Shown: in pieces, positions 1 through 10,639 of the stretch
Numbering within the stretch: the stretch's first letter is position 1
Layout: every line of letters starts with the position of its first letter
Assembly (NCBI GenBank): GCA_000310025.1
Contig: FN649733.1
Coordinates: 1,324,482 to 1,388,481 of the forward strand
Direction of reading: 5' to 3'
DNA length: 64,000 nt
Source: Ectocarpus siliculosus
Taxonomy: Eukaryota > Sar > Phaeophyceae > Ectocarpales > Ectocarpaceae
Position numbers and translations under genes: made by a program
Notes under the pieces: model-generated
The model's input: only the letters and a program-made list of their open reading frames with translations
Told to the model about the DNA's origin: nothing
The model's database searches: none

Positions 1-412
1 GTTGATATCGGCGGGGTTTGAGCAGGCGAACGCGATGGCGCCCTAAAAAAAAACAAATACACTCTTAACAAGTAGATATACACATTTGAAGGGGGGCACA
101 AGAGATTGTACCCCCCTTTTCTGGTCGCAAAACTTATCGTTTAACGCTTGATATTTCGTTGTTTTCGCTTCATCGTTGGGAAAACACTGTTGGGAAAACC
201 CTGTATTTACACTCGGAAACGGAACCAGTTCAACAAAATACAGCAGAAAGAGACCTTCAATAATCTGCAATTTTTTTCGGTTGGTTCGCCGTGGTTGTCG
301 AGAAATCGGGGATTTTGTACGGTGAAGTGTCCCCCGCAACGATGGTAATAGGTCCATAACTTGTTATTGAGAAGGAACCAACCGCTGTTTAGTGGCTTAT
401 TCGAACGCTGCT

Positions 413-514
413 AGCTAGAGCTTTCCAACGCATATTTGTTTGTCGCCCAAATCGTTTGGGCTGCTAGAGCTTTCCAACGCATATATATTTGTTTGTCGCC
501 CAAATCGTTTGGGC
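413..514. repeat. Two tandem copies of a ~50-base unit ending in a palindrome
   Basis: A unit starting GCTAGAGCTTTCCAACGCAT occurs at 413-461 and again from about 463 to 514. Each copy ends in the perfect inverted repeat GCCCAAA-TCG-TTTGGGC (445-461 and 498-514), a 7-base stem with a 3-base loop. The second copy has a few extra AT bases in the middle. No gene is visible in bases 1-690, so this is the main structure there. Confidence 0.8.
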
Positions 515-689
515 TCCCTCTTTTTTTAATTACCCCGCCCCAAAATGGCGGGACGATCGGTTCCACTGCTGTATGTCCCCATCTCAGCGAAGGTGCGTTT
601 CAGCCTAAAAAACCTGGGGATCTGTGTATACAACAAGTACATGTCCCCGATCCCCCCCAAAATCCCCCCCCGCCCCTCCCCAATCGACG

Positions 690-1150
690 AAGGTGAAACG
701 CTGAAAACGGAAGGTCTAGAGGGGTTCAAGTAGAAGATGTATGTTGCTTGTGCCGAGAGAGAGGAACATAATCTAACCACAAAGAAACCAAGGAAAAGTG
801 TACAGAAGTTGAAAGAAGGAAGGGTTCAAGGAGGAAGGGTTCGTGTACCTTTTTATGGACCAATGGATGCGGGGACAAAGCTGAAGGTCAAATTCAGGAC
901 CGGAGACACATTGGCCTTCGAGAACGTAGACGAAAACTTCGGAAGGTAGACGATGAAGACGACAAGTTCAAGAGTGTGATTGCGACACCGAGTGCGAAGA
1001 CTGGGTTCATGTAATTGCGGAGTGTTCGTTGTACAAGAAGGAGAGGGGAGTGTTCATGACTGAGCTGGGAAAAATGGAAAGAAGGTACACAGGGAGATGC
1101 TTGAGGCATAGAATAGCCAGGAAAAGACAGTAGCCGTACTGGGGCATATT
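690..1150 (+). mobile_element. Decayed 3'-end copy of the LINE family (copy a)
   Basis: This stretch repeats the 3' coding end and tail of the LINE at 1450-5190. Shared landmarks are an acidic GETLKTEG-like stretch, a VACAEREE-like stretch, the words ATGAAGACGACAAGTTCA and GAGTGCGAAGACTGGGTTCATG, and the MTELGKME-like segment. Several in-frame stops and length changes break it. It lies just upstream of the longest LINE copy on the same strand, so it is either an older 5'-truncated insertion or part of a local duplication. Confidence 0.7.
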
Positions 1151-1736
1151 CATTTGTTTGTTTGTTGTTTCATGTTCAGCATGCCCTTGCGTGCAACCCT
1201 GCGTTCCGGCGTCGCGGCCACGCCGACTTTTACGAATTTCACTCGCGATCGACGTTGTCGTTTTCCCCGCAACCCTCCCGTGCCCTTAAGCGTGGATTAG
1301 GGTGCTTCCTGGGGCAGATCAATCGTGCGGCTACCAAGCAAACCAGTATGTGTGTCAGACTACCTTGCGGTGTTGGCATACCATCAACAAAGAAAAGCCA
1401 GCGTAAAGTGCGCGCCTGTATAGACGAACCGAACGCAGAGCCGTAGGGGCATGGATGGGCGTTGACGGGCCGATTGACCGTTGCGACGAGTCAATGGCTC
1501 GCCGGCAGGGTAACAGGGGCGCCCCCCCTACGTTCGCAGCGTTGCGATCAGGGAGGAGGATTAGACTACGTAGTTCAGGACCACGTTATGATCAGGTCTC
1601 GAAGGGGATGGAATGTCTTTTGTACGCCCTCCCGAACGATTACTCAGTGCTTGCAGAGCGCCTTGTAGTGTGGTAGTCCAGTAAACATGCAGACGCAATT
1701 AACAACAAACCGTGGGTAACGCAAGTTTCGTTCATC

Positions 1737-2438
1737 TTGAAAGGAACGGCACAACACTATTGTAGCTACCACTGCGGATGGCAGACGAGGTATCTGGCGG
1801 GTATATTTAAGAAGTACGCGCCACCACTTAACAACTGCTTATTTTGGGCAAGGCTCGGCGTTCACTGGTTACCTCAAACCGAGCCCATGTCCTCAACTTC
1901 CAAGCTCTTATATGGAGCAGGCATCTACCGAAGATGCGGCTCTCGTTCTTATTTCTCCGCCGGTTGCCCCATGCAGAGGACACAGGTCTCCGTCGTGGAT
2001 TTTCAACGTGACGCAAAGAGTACAATTGGGTGTTTAACACCACCAGAAATATTGGGCATCCCCGCCGGACAAATTGGGGAAGATGTCCAGAGGTTCAGTA
2101 GGAAGGGAGAAGTTGTCATGGTGGGCGATTTCAACTCCAGAGTAGGGAAAGCTTCCAGTAGAGGACAGGCGATCGGGCAGCACCGAGAAGACAAAGTGAA
2201 TGGCAACGGAGTGAGGATGCTTGAAATCTTGGGAAGTAACGAGCTGATGGTGTTGAACGGTAGAAGGGATTGCGAAAAGCCGGAGTTCACCAGTCAAAGG
2301 GCAGTTTGCAATGAATACTCGATCCTCGACTACATCCTGGTAGATAGGGGGAGCACACAGATCCCAGAGCTGCACGTAAGTGCGATAGATATAGGTTCGA
2401 CCGACCACTTCCTCATATGGGCAAACATCGACCGATGA
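1737..2438 (+). pseudogene. LINE endonuclease (EEP family) remnant
   Basis: The open frame ends at the stop at 2436-2438. It contains VVMVGDFNSRVG (about 2116-2150), the metal- and substrate-binding GDFN motif of the endonuclease/exonuclease/phosphatase family. It also has SILDYILVD near 2320-2345 and STDHFLIW near 2399-2420, which is the position of the catalytic S/T-D-H motif. This enzyme nicks target DNA to start target-primed reverse transcription. The first half of the domain, including the usual N-terminal catalytic Asn and Glu motifs, is not recognisable in this frame, so the copy is inactive. Confidence 0.8.
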
Positions 2439-2950
2439 AACAGAGGAAAGTGTTCGGTGGAAAGTAGAGCGTTTGGGAGACGAGGGGACACGGGGTGAAT
2501 TCCAGAAGGGACTGGCTGGTAGTGTAGAACTCTTCAGGAAACTGCTAAGAAGCGTTGAAGACGGACAGGTAGACGTACAAGCAGCAGGGGACAGGGGGGT
2601 TGAAGGGTTGAGTCCATAGTGAACACAACGGCAGAGAGAGTAGTGAGAAAGAAGGTGGTACGATGTGGGCTATCGGTTACGTGGTGGGAAGACGAGCTGA
2701 AAGAAGAAATAGGGGAACGTATAGAATTCTTCAAGCAATAACTGAGTGAGGGGTCTGAGGGGGGTTGGGAAACGTACAGGGCCAAGAGAAAACAGGTGAA
2801 GGGACTAGTGAAAAAGAAGAAAAAAAGCATTTGGGACGAAGTAGTGCAGAAGGCCAACGGAGGCCTGGAGGGGAACATCAAGCAGATGTGGGAAGGGATT
2901 AGTGGGACGGTAAAAAAGACCGCGCAGGGGGGGATACAGGGGTAGCAACT

Positions 2951-4037
2951 TTGCGAGGTGTGAACGGTGGACTAGTCAGCAGTGGGAAGGGAAAAAGGGA
3001 AGTTCTAGCAGGACACGACAAGAGACTTGGAGTGCCTTCGGAGAATGAATATTTTGACCAAGTGTTTAAAAACGAGGTAGACACATGGCCCCAGGAAGAA
3101 GAACAAACATCGAAGGCAGATGTTGGGAACGTAGAGCTAGAGGAGGAGTTCACTGAGGACGAGGTTGAGGCGTGTGTGAACAAGCTGCAGTGCCACAAAG
3201 CAGCAGGGGCGGATGGGATAGTCAACGAGTTCATGAAGTTTGGGGGGAAGGGGATGATCCAGCTGATGGTATTGCTGGATAACTGGGTATGGAAAAACGA
3301 GTATGCGCCAAGTAGATGGAGGGAAGGAGAGGTTGTGAACTTGTTTAAGAAAGGAGACAAGACTGACCCAAAAAACTACAGGGGGATCACACTGTTGAAC
3401 ACAGTAGGAAAAGTGTTCTGTAAGCTGCTGAACGACAGGATAGTGGGAGTATTGGAGAAGGAACATAGCATTAGTGAGGGCCAGGTAGGTTTTCCGAAAG
3501 AAGAGGGGGTGAGTAGACCACGCATTAAGGTAGGGAAAATCATCCAAGGTAGAAAGAGGGCGGGAAAGTCGACGTACTGCTTCTTCCTGGACGTAATAAA
3601 GGCATACGATACATGGAGAAATGGGCTGTGGAAACAATTGTCCAAGTACGGGATCAAGGGGAATATGTGGAGAGTGCTGAAGAAGATGACAGAGTGTACG
3701 AAAAGTGATGTAATGCTAGACGGAGAACTGTTCAAATTCTTCGACATTGAACAGGGAGTCCCACAAGGTTGTACGCTGTCCCCAACATTGTTCCAGGTGT
3801 TCATCAACGATCTGTTGAAAGTCGTAGAGGCAGTCCGGAAGGGATTAACATTAATTGGGGGACACGGAAACTTCGGTGTCGGGAATGCTGTTTGCGGATG
3901 ACTTTGTTGGTATGTCGGACACTGCAACTAACGGTAAATCGACGAGGCGAAGAAGTTTACTGATAAATGGAGATTGTCTGCCAACGTTAAGAAGAGTGCC
4001 GTCATGGAATGCAACGAGGAAAGGGAGGAACCAGTAG
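2951..4037 (+). pseudogene. LINE reverse transcriptase remnant
   Basis: Fingers and palm motifs are clear: GADGIVNEFMK (motif 0/1 region), PSRWREGEVVNLFKKGDKTD, NYRGITLLNTVGKVF, FFLDVIKAYD (motif A, aspartate at the catalytic position), and GVPQGCTLSPTLFQVFINDL (motif B). The catalytic pair appears as LFADDF in a different frame near 3885-3905, so a frameshift separates motif B from motif C. This is an LINE-type RT and differs from the Ty3-type RT further along. The copy is broken. Confidence 0.88.
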
Positions 4038-4231
4038 AATATAGATGAAAGTGGGGGATCGAGGAGATTGCAGTAGTGGACCAGTACACATACCTCGGAG
4101 TAGAGATCGCAAAAGACTGCTCGTGGAATGCACACATGTCCCAGGTAGCGGAAAACGGCAAACCACGAGTAAGGAAGCTGCACCCAATACTCACAAACCG
4201 GCACCTCGATACACGCATCTAATGGACGGTT

Positions 4232-5190
4232 TTGAAGAGCGTAATCGTACCGCCGCTAGAGTACGCCGGAGACGTATGGGAAGGAAATAAGAATGTCGTG
4301 AAAGAATTCGAGGCGGCGAAGATAAAGGCAGCGAAAGTCATCCTAGGATGCTCCAAGCGCACAAGTAATGCAGCCGTCAGGGCAGAACTGGGGACCAAAT
4401 CCCTACGGTCGGGAAGAGACGCAAGGAAGCTGGCATGGCAGTATCGCATGTGCGGGATGGGAGAGGAGAGGTTGCCGAAAATAGCTTGGGAGGCGAAGTG
4501 GGCAAACAAAAAGAGGGGCACACAACCCACGGAATGGGTCAAGGTTGTAGAGGACGTACGGAAGGGGTTCGAAATCGACGAAGATGAAACGCTGGAAACG
4601 GAGGGTCTACAGGGGTTCAAGGAGAAGATATCTGTTGCTTGTGCCGAGAGAGAAGAACAGAATCTAACCAAAGAACCCGAGGATAAGGAGGGTCTCGAAG
4701 TGTACGGAATGCTGAAAGAAGGAATAGGGTTCAAGGATTACCTACAAGGACCAAAGGGTGCAGGGACAAGATTTAGGCCAAATTCAGGACCGGGGACATA
4801 GGCCTTCGAGAACGTCGACGAAGACAGACATAGGACGGTAGACGACGAAGACAACAAGTTCAGATGTGATTGCGGCTCCGAGTGCGAAGACGGGATTCAC
4901 GAATGTCAGTTGTACGAAAAGGAGAGGGAAGTGTACATGACTGAGCTGGGAAAAATACAAGGGAGGTACAGGGAGATGTTTGAGGCATGGAATAGAGAGG
5001 ATAAGACGGTAGCTGTACTGGGGAATAGGAAGTGGTTTGAAAAGGCGGGCAGTGATATCGTTAGGATAGATAGACTAGGGAAGACATTTTTGAGCCACCT
5101 TTGGCACAATAGGAAGGAACGATTGGCCATCGGTGATCGGTCCTGTGGGAACAATGCTCCGTCCCCTCGAGGACGGTCTAACCGCTAAGG
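4232..5190 (+). pseudogene. LINE C-terminal region with Cys/His cluster and 3' tail
   Basis: An open frame beginning SVIVPPLEYAGDVW, typical of the thumb and connection region after LINE RTs, runs from 4232 to a stop near 4799. A second piece carries CDCGSECEDGIHECQLY (around 4865-4915), like the zinc-knuckle-like end of many LINE ORF2 proteins. This is followed by MTELGKIQGRYREMFEAW and LSHLWHNRKERLAIGD. These last segments and the following TCGGTGATCGGTCCTGTGGG module recur in the downstream copies and define the repeat unit. Confidence 0.7.
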
Positions 5191-5199
5191 CATGCAAAA

Positions 5200-5570
5200 C
5201 ATAAGAGTACGCCCGCCCCCCCCCGTCCGTTCAAATGAAAATGAGGCCCCGAGTGCGCAGACCGGGTTTATGTAGTTGCGGAAGGTCCGTTGTAAGACAA
5301 GGAGGGAGAAAAGTACACGTCTGAGCTGAGAAAAGTAGAAGGAAGGTACAGGGAGATGATTGAGGCTTATGGAATAACCGAGAGACGGTAGGTAGCTGTA
5401 CAAGGGCTTTGAGGAAGTGGATTGAATAGGCGGGAAGTGGTCTCGATAGGAAAGATAAAAACATTTTTGAACCACCTTTGGCAAAATACGATGGAACGAT
5501 TGGCCATCGGTGATCGGTCCTGCGGGAGCAATGCTCCGACCTCTCGAAGACGCGTGGTCAATGGTTTTAC
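5200..5570 (+). mobile_element. LINE 3'-end fragment (copy c)
   Basis: This is a shorter copy beginning near the Cys/His region (CCGAGTGCGCAGACCGGGTT at 5248) and continuing through the YREMIEAYG-like segment, LNHLWQNTMERLAIGD and the GATCGGTCCTGCGGGAGCAA module. It follows directly on the end of the larger LINE. Many small deletions are present. Confidence 0.65.
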
Positions 5571-5879
5571 GCTAAGGCATGCACAACGTATTACAGCGTC
5601 CCCCTCCGCGGCTACCAGTATTACGTCACGAGGTACCCGCCCCCCTCCCGCGCCGAATCTCAAACCAACTGCTGTTGGGGTCACCCCCCACCATCCTGAG
5701 TGCTTATCTTGCTGCCGCCGTGTTGCGGGGCTCCGTTCTTGTCGGCATGCACATTGGTTGCCACAAGTTCGTAACTGCTACTCCGTGTTCTCACGTGGTG
5801 GCGCGTCCTGTATTGATTGTTCTTCGTCAAAAACAAAGGATTGGGACATGAAGAATCCACATGGCTATTACTGTAGGCG

Positions 5880-6540
5880 TTAATGTTGTAGATGACGCAT
5901 GGAAGAGGGTCGAAAATGACGAAGGTGATACCCTGGAGAGGGGAGGAGGTCTAGAGGGGTTCAAGGAGAAGATAACCGCTGTTGTAGCTTTTGCCGAAAG
6001 AGAAGGACATAATCTAATCAAATAAACCAAGGATAAGGAGGGTCTCGACGTGTACAGAATATTAAAGAAGAAATAGATTTGAGGAGTACCTACATGGATG
6101 GGCCAATGGATTCAGAGACAAAGCTGAATGCCAAACTAAGGACTGGGGATATTGGCCTTTGAGAACGTAGACGAAGATTAAGGAAGGTAGACGATGAAGA
6201 CGACAAATCCAGATGTGAACGCGGCTGGCTCAGAGAACGAAGACCATGTTCATGTACTTGCGGAATGTCCGTTGTACACGAAGAAAGGGAAATATACATG
6301 ACTGAGCTAGCTGGGAAAAAAAGGAAAAGGAAAAGGCACAGAGAGATGTTTGACGAATGTAATAAGCAGGAGAAGACGGAAGCTGTACTGGGGAAAGTGA
6401 TACCGATGGGGAAAAATATTTGAGCCACCTTTTTGGCAAAGTAGGAAGCAACGATTGGCGATCGGTGATCGATCCTGTGGGAACAATGCTCCGTCCTGTC
6501 GAGGACGCGTGGTCAACGGTAACCGATAAGGCTTCCAAAA
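5880..6540 (+). mobile_element. LINE 3'-end fragment (copy d)
   Basis: The copy starts at the GGTGATACCCTGGAGAGGGG segment that matches the acidic GDETLE stretch of the main copy. It keeps the VVAFAEREGHNLIK, MTELAGKKRKR and GSFILLCQ-antisense landmarks and ends with GATCCTGTGGGAACAATGCT and the GGTAACCGATAAGGCTTCC tail. Frame is lost several times. Confidence 0.65.
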
Positions 6541-6559
6541 CATGAGAGAGTATACGCCC

Positions 6560-7412
6560 CCCTTTCGGATCCAACTCCTACGGTCGGAAAGAGGCGTAAG
6601 TAAGCTAAAAAGGCAAGTAGGCCGTATTTTTGTACGATGTGGTAGAGGAGAGGTTGCCGAGAGAAGCCCGAGAGGCGAAGTGACAAGCAAGAAAAATGGA
6701 GGTATCAACACAGGGAGTGGATTGAGGTTGTAGATGGCCGAGGATAAGTTCAAAATCGATGAGGTTGATGGATTGGAAACGAACGTTAGGTCTAAAGAGG
6801 TTCGAGAACAAGAAACAAATCTGCTTCTTTCGCCGAGAGAGAACTCAACATAACAAAAGGATCCAGGATAAGGAGGGTCTAGATGTGTACGGATGTTGAA
6901 GAAGGTATAGATACCTGCATGGTCCAATGGATGCAGGGAGCTAGTCGAAGGTCGAATTTCGGACTGGGGAAAACGGCCTTTGAGAACGTTGACGAAGATT
7001 CAGGAAGAAGGTAGACGATGAAGGCGACAAGTTCAATTGTGAATGCGGCTCCGAGTGCGAAGACCGGGTTCATGTCGTTGCGAAGCGTCCGTGTTGGGCG
7101 ACAAGGACAGAGAAATATACATGACTGAGTTGGACATAAATGCAGAAGGAAAGGCACAGGGGGATGTTTGAGGCATGGAATAGCCAGAAGACGGTAGCTG
7201 TACTGTGGCATAGGAAGTGGGTTGATAAGGCGGGAAGTGATGTCGATATAGGGTAGATCGGCTAGGGAGAATATGTCTTTGCCACGTTTGACAAAGTATT
7301 TCGAAGTGGGAAGGAACGATTGGCATCAGTGATCGGCCCTGTTGGAACACTGATGATGTGCGTCCTCTCGAGGACGTGTGGTCAATGGTCTAACCGCTAA
7401 GGCATGCGAAAC
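6560..7412 (+). mobile_element. LINE 3'-end fragment (copy e)
   Basis: This is the most downstream copy. It starts within the CCTACGGTCGGAAAGAGGCG segment (compare 4402) and runs through the acidic, AEREL, Cys/His, MTELDIN and KERLAS segments to GGTCTAACCGCTAAGGCATG at about 7387-7406. It is same-strand and head-to-tail with copies b-d, leaving only short spacers between them. Confidence 0.65.
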
Positions 7413-8130
7413 ATGAGAGAGAGTACGCCCTCCCCCTCCGCGCGTACAAGCATTTTATCACAAGGTCTTTCCCCCCCCCCCCGGCTCGAATCTGATACTA
7501 ACTTGCTGTTTGGGTTACCCCCAACCTCCTGAGTTATTATCTTGCAGCCGCCGCATTGTTGGGCTCCGTTATTATCCGGTTGTCATGGCCAAGTTCTTAG
7601 ATTTTGGATTGTTTCATGAGGCTCAAGTGGTGGCGCGTTCTGTATACGTCTCACCACGAAAAATGGGGGGACTGTCACCCCAATATAATAGAACGAAAAC
7701 AAACAACACATTTGTTTTTGTGTACGGTCGGCGAGGTTCAAGCGGGATTGTCTGTTGTTTTCATTAATCGGCATGGATTTTGCAAACCGTACATCACCAA
7801 ACAAGGCACACAACATACAAACAAGCCGTAACCTACCCCACGTTAAGCAAGGAAACCGAACGTGCTGCTGCTTGCGTACCACCGGTATTCGTAGAGGAGA
7901 CCGAAACGAAATCAGGAGACAACCTGATACCGTATGCACCGGTAACTCAGATGGAAAGTACATCGATTGTTGTTATTGTCACGCCATCGCCAAACTTTCA
8001 TTCAAACCCATGACATGACCAATCGCTGCATGGAAAGCTGCTACGTACCAACCTACATTGTAGGGCGCCGCACATCGTCTGCGTGTGGGAATATCTACAC
8101 TGGTGCCAATACTTGAGAGGAGTCAAGATA
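7413..8130. other. No gene recognised; tail of repeat debris
   Basis: The first part (7413-7650) resembles 5580-5800: both have a pyrimidine-rich CCCCCTCCGCG block, a GGGGTCACC/GGGTTACCCCC block and a CTTGCAGCCGCCGCATTGTT/CTTGCTGCCGCCGTGTTGC block. It therefore belongs to the 3' flank of the repeated LINE unit. The remainder shows no coding pattern, tRNA or clear promoter. Confidence 0.5.
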
Positions 8131-8398
8131 GCACCGGTCGGGGAGATCGCACCGGGGTGCGTGCACACAACACCGCCATTGCACGACCGCTGTGTGTATT
8201 TAAGTGGGCATCGCCCCGGTCGGAGAGATCGCACCGGGCGGGGTGCTTTGAAAAAGTCAAAGGAATTTCCGCACCGGGGTCGGAGAGATCGCACCGGTCG
8301 GAGAGATTGCACCAGTCGGAGAGATAGCACCGGGGTGCGACCAAAAAGCACGAGGAAACAACATTAAAAAATAACGCACCCGGTGCCATCTCTCCGAC
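8131..8398. repeat. Cluster of an 18-base repeat with an inverted partner
   Basis: The unit GCACCGGTCGGAGAGATC is tandem at 8271-8290, 8291-8308 and 8309-8326 and closes with GCACCGGGGTGCG. Single copies occur at 8131-8148 and about 8213-8230. A reverse-complement copy, GGTGCCATCTCTCCGAC, lies at 8382-8398. The arrangement could fold into a hairpin. There are no evenly spaced unique spacers, so it is not a CRISPR array. Confidence 0.8.
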
Positions 8399-8814
8399 TC
8401 TTTCGGCACCCATGCATGCATCCAGCAGCAGCATAACAACAACGTGTTTCAATCATTGATGTTCTTCTTTGCGTTGCGGGAGCGACGCGGGTGCGTGTGG
8501 GGTGTGCTGCCCTTCATACCCTGTCTGGGTGCAACTATCATGCATTCATTTCAGCTAAAAAAACGTCGCGTCGCCTGAGCTATAACACCGCTCCACTCAG
8601 ACCCGTCTCGGATGGTGGCAATGTATCTCAGAGATGGCTGCGGAACATGCAGCATCGAAGGTTTCGCCCGATGCAAGGATCTCCATTTTGGGAGATTTTT
8701 GGTGACTTAGTCGCGGTGGGTCATGCTGATCAGATCCCTGATGGTGATATCGTGACATCATCGTAATGTAAAACCCTAACCGTCGGGAAAATAGGACTAT
8801 TCGTCCCAGGAAAA
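8399..8814. other. Target-side flank of the LTR element; no gene recognised
   Basis: I see no convincing exon here. The last bases before the LTR are CAGGAAAA. The four A residues at 8811-8814 match the AAAA that follows the far LTR (22242-22245), so they may be a short target-site duplication. Confidence 0.4.
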
Positions 8815-9119
8815 TGTTATGGAGGAACAGAGAAATAAAAGAGGGAAGGGAGCAAGGGAGCAAGCTCGTTGCTCCTAGCTTCGGGTACTCACAGTTCTTG
8901 TTTGATCTCTTGTTTAGCCTTCTTAGACCAGGTCCGCTCAGCGCCCACTCGGAGAGTGAGGGAGCGGGGCTGGGCTTTTGATCTTCCTTCAAGCTACTTC
9001 AATACCCCTCAACGTCGCCAAATATCCATATCAAAAGAAAATTCAAAATATCCAATAAGCGCTCACACAACGTTCATGAAACGCTCGTACAACGCAAATA
9101 CACTAGTTGCTCCATTACA
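8815..9119 (-). repeat. 3' LTR of the Ty3/gypsy element
   Basis: Bases 8815-9119 begin TGTTATGGAGG and end GCTCCATTACA on the plus strand. They match 21941-22241 at roughly 96% identity apart from an 8-base and a 4-base length difference. The element is read on the minus strand, so this is the downstream LTR. Confidence 0.93.
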
Positions 9120-9652
9120 TTAGCCCACCCTGGGAAGTCGTAGATGCAGATACTTTATCGTCAATCTAATACTCAACCTCAAATAAAGATCGAAGATGCG
9201 ACTTTCCAAATCAGACAAAATAAGATAAAATAAAAGCAACTCGGGTCAGAGAAAATATTTCATCCCCGACAAATACTCCAAACCATCCCCACACCACACA
9301 GTGATGACTACTGAGAATCACATCGCCAACGACGGAACCAAATCTGAATCAAAATGGGGTTCGGTCGCGTTGGGCACGCAAAGGTCGGGGTGACTATTGC
9401 AACAATAGAAGAAGCTCACACCACCCAAACACGCGCTAGCGTACCACTGCGTACGATGTAGAACAAAACATAAAAAACATGTAGCGGCCCGTAGGCGGCA
9501 TGATATCAAAGCACAGATCCAGATGGGGCAACAGCCAGCTGTGCCACAACGCCTGGTGTTCGCGACGTAACGCCATCATCCGTGGAGGAGTTGGTCAAAC
9601 CACGAGTACGGTGTTATTGCAAGTACCAAGAATAACAAGGAGCATCCAAAAC

Positions 9653-9805
9653 CGTGGAGTAACTATACTCCGGGAGAGAAAGCTTTCGAGGGCCGGGGGT
9701 GTCCAAAAATCGAACAATGTACTGGCCTGTTACGAAACTACTAATCTGCCCAAGCCACCAAAGTCCATCCAAAGCTTTGTACCAAATGTGGGCTCCGACA
9801 GGCAA
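9653..9805 (-). mobile_element. Tudor/SH3-like module at the end of pol
   Basis: The segment VGAHIWYKALDGLWWLGQI followed by QYIVRFLDTPGP has the aromatic-rich beta pattern of Tudor, Agenet and similar chromatin-reader folds: a W-Y-[KR] strand, a WW-x-G turn and a [VY]VRF strand. It lies about 50 residues after the chromodomain at the C-terminus of the integrase polyprotein. Fold assignment is by pattern only. A generic SH3-like barrel is the alternative. Confidence 0.5.
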
Positions 9806-9961
9806 AACAGAAACAGAGAAGCGAGCCAACCAAATGTCACGCGAAACCAACTCGTACCCAGGAGCAATGAAACGTTCGGCCTGATTCCGAGCAAGTTTTC
9901 GGTCGGCCGAAGCTATCCGAGCATTACGATAAGCTCGGTTTCCTTGTACGCGCTGACTAGC

Positions 9962-10162
9962 GTTACCAGACCAGTAAAGCAGAATGTATTTTCTGTATTC
10001 CTGCAAATCAGACTCCCTTTCCCACGACGGTGTCAAGAAACCAATCCAATGGGTCAGGTACAAGACAGCTACCACACCACCGCGTCCACGTACAATTTGG
10101 TGTCCTGAAATGTTCTCAACATCCAGACGACTAGACTCCGCTAAAATATCATCAGCAGTCAA
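9962..10162 (-). mobile_element. Integrase-linked chromodomain
   Basis: The segment reads ADDILAESSRLDVENISGHQ, then VVAVLYLTHWIGFLTPSWE. This matches a chromodomain: [VI]xxIL near the start, then a Y-L-x-x-W-x-G-[FY]-x-x-x-x-x-S-W-E core. Such domains in chromoviruses direct integration toward marked chromatin. It belongs to the Ty3/gypsy element. Confidence 0.75.
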
Positions 10163-10639
10163 ATTATACGGGGGAGACTTGTTACTATACGAGTGCAAAA
10201 CACATTTCGACAGATTGGCCGGCATATACTTAGGCAGGTCATCCGTGTCGTATGGGTTAGTACACGGTTTGCACCGCAAGACGGAGACACGGTTGCGGGA
10301 TTCTGGTCCCAGCATGTCTGACGGCAGGTCCAGGTAGAGAAGTTTGCGCTCCACAGGTTTTCCATCCGGTGAATCCTCCGCTTTGGCCGGGCCAACAGCA
10401 AGGATTTTATATGGTCCGGTGTAGTTGAGCGAAAGCTTCGCTTTGAGCACCGAATCATCGGTGTGTTTCCGCACACCCTGCCGAATAGTAGCGGCAGAGT
10501 TGTAGACCCAAGCCCAACCACCAACTTCGTATTTCGGGATCTGACGCAGACCGTCCAACAGTGCAGAGTTACGACGTTCGACACGCGACACCGTAATCGC
10601 ATGTTGTTCCCGCACCAACGCGTAAGCTCGTCTCTGGCG

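Larger units (their letters stand above)
1450..5190 (+). mobile_element. Decayed non-LTR retrotransposon (LINE) with endonuclease and reverse transcriptase
   Basis: The order of remnants is that of a LINE second open frame: an endonuclease/exonuclease/phosphatase domain (about 1740-2440), a linker (2440-2950), reverse transcriptase (about 2950-4040), and a C-terminal region (about 4045-5190) with a Cys/His cluster of the CxCGxxCEDxxHxxxC type near 4868-4910, as many LINEs have. The parts sit in different plus-strand frames (endonuclease in frame 3, most of the RT in frame 2, the FADD segment in frame 3, the tail in frame 2), so at least three frameshifts separate them. No first open frame is recognised. 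The 5' limit is uncertain. The 3' end is set by the repeated module CTAACCGCTAAGGCATGC, which also ends other copies. Confidence 0.85.

Noticed and set aside
8131-8398. Possible CRISPR-like array
   Set aside because: The repeats abut or are irregularly spaced, there are no unique spacers, and the genome is eukaryotic.
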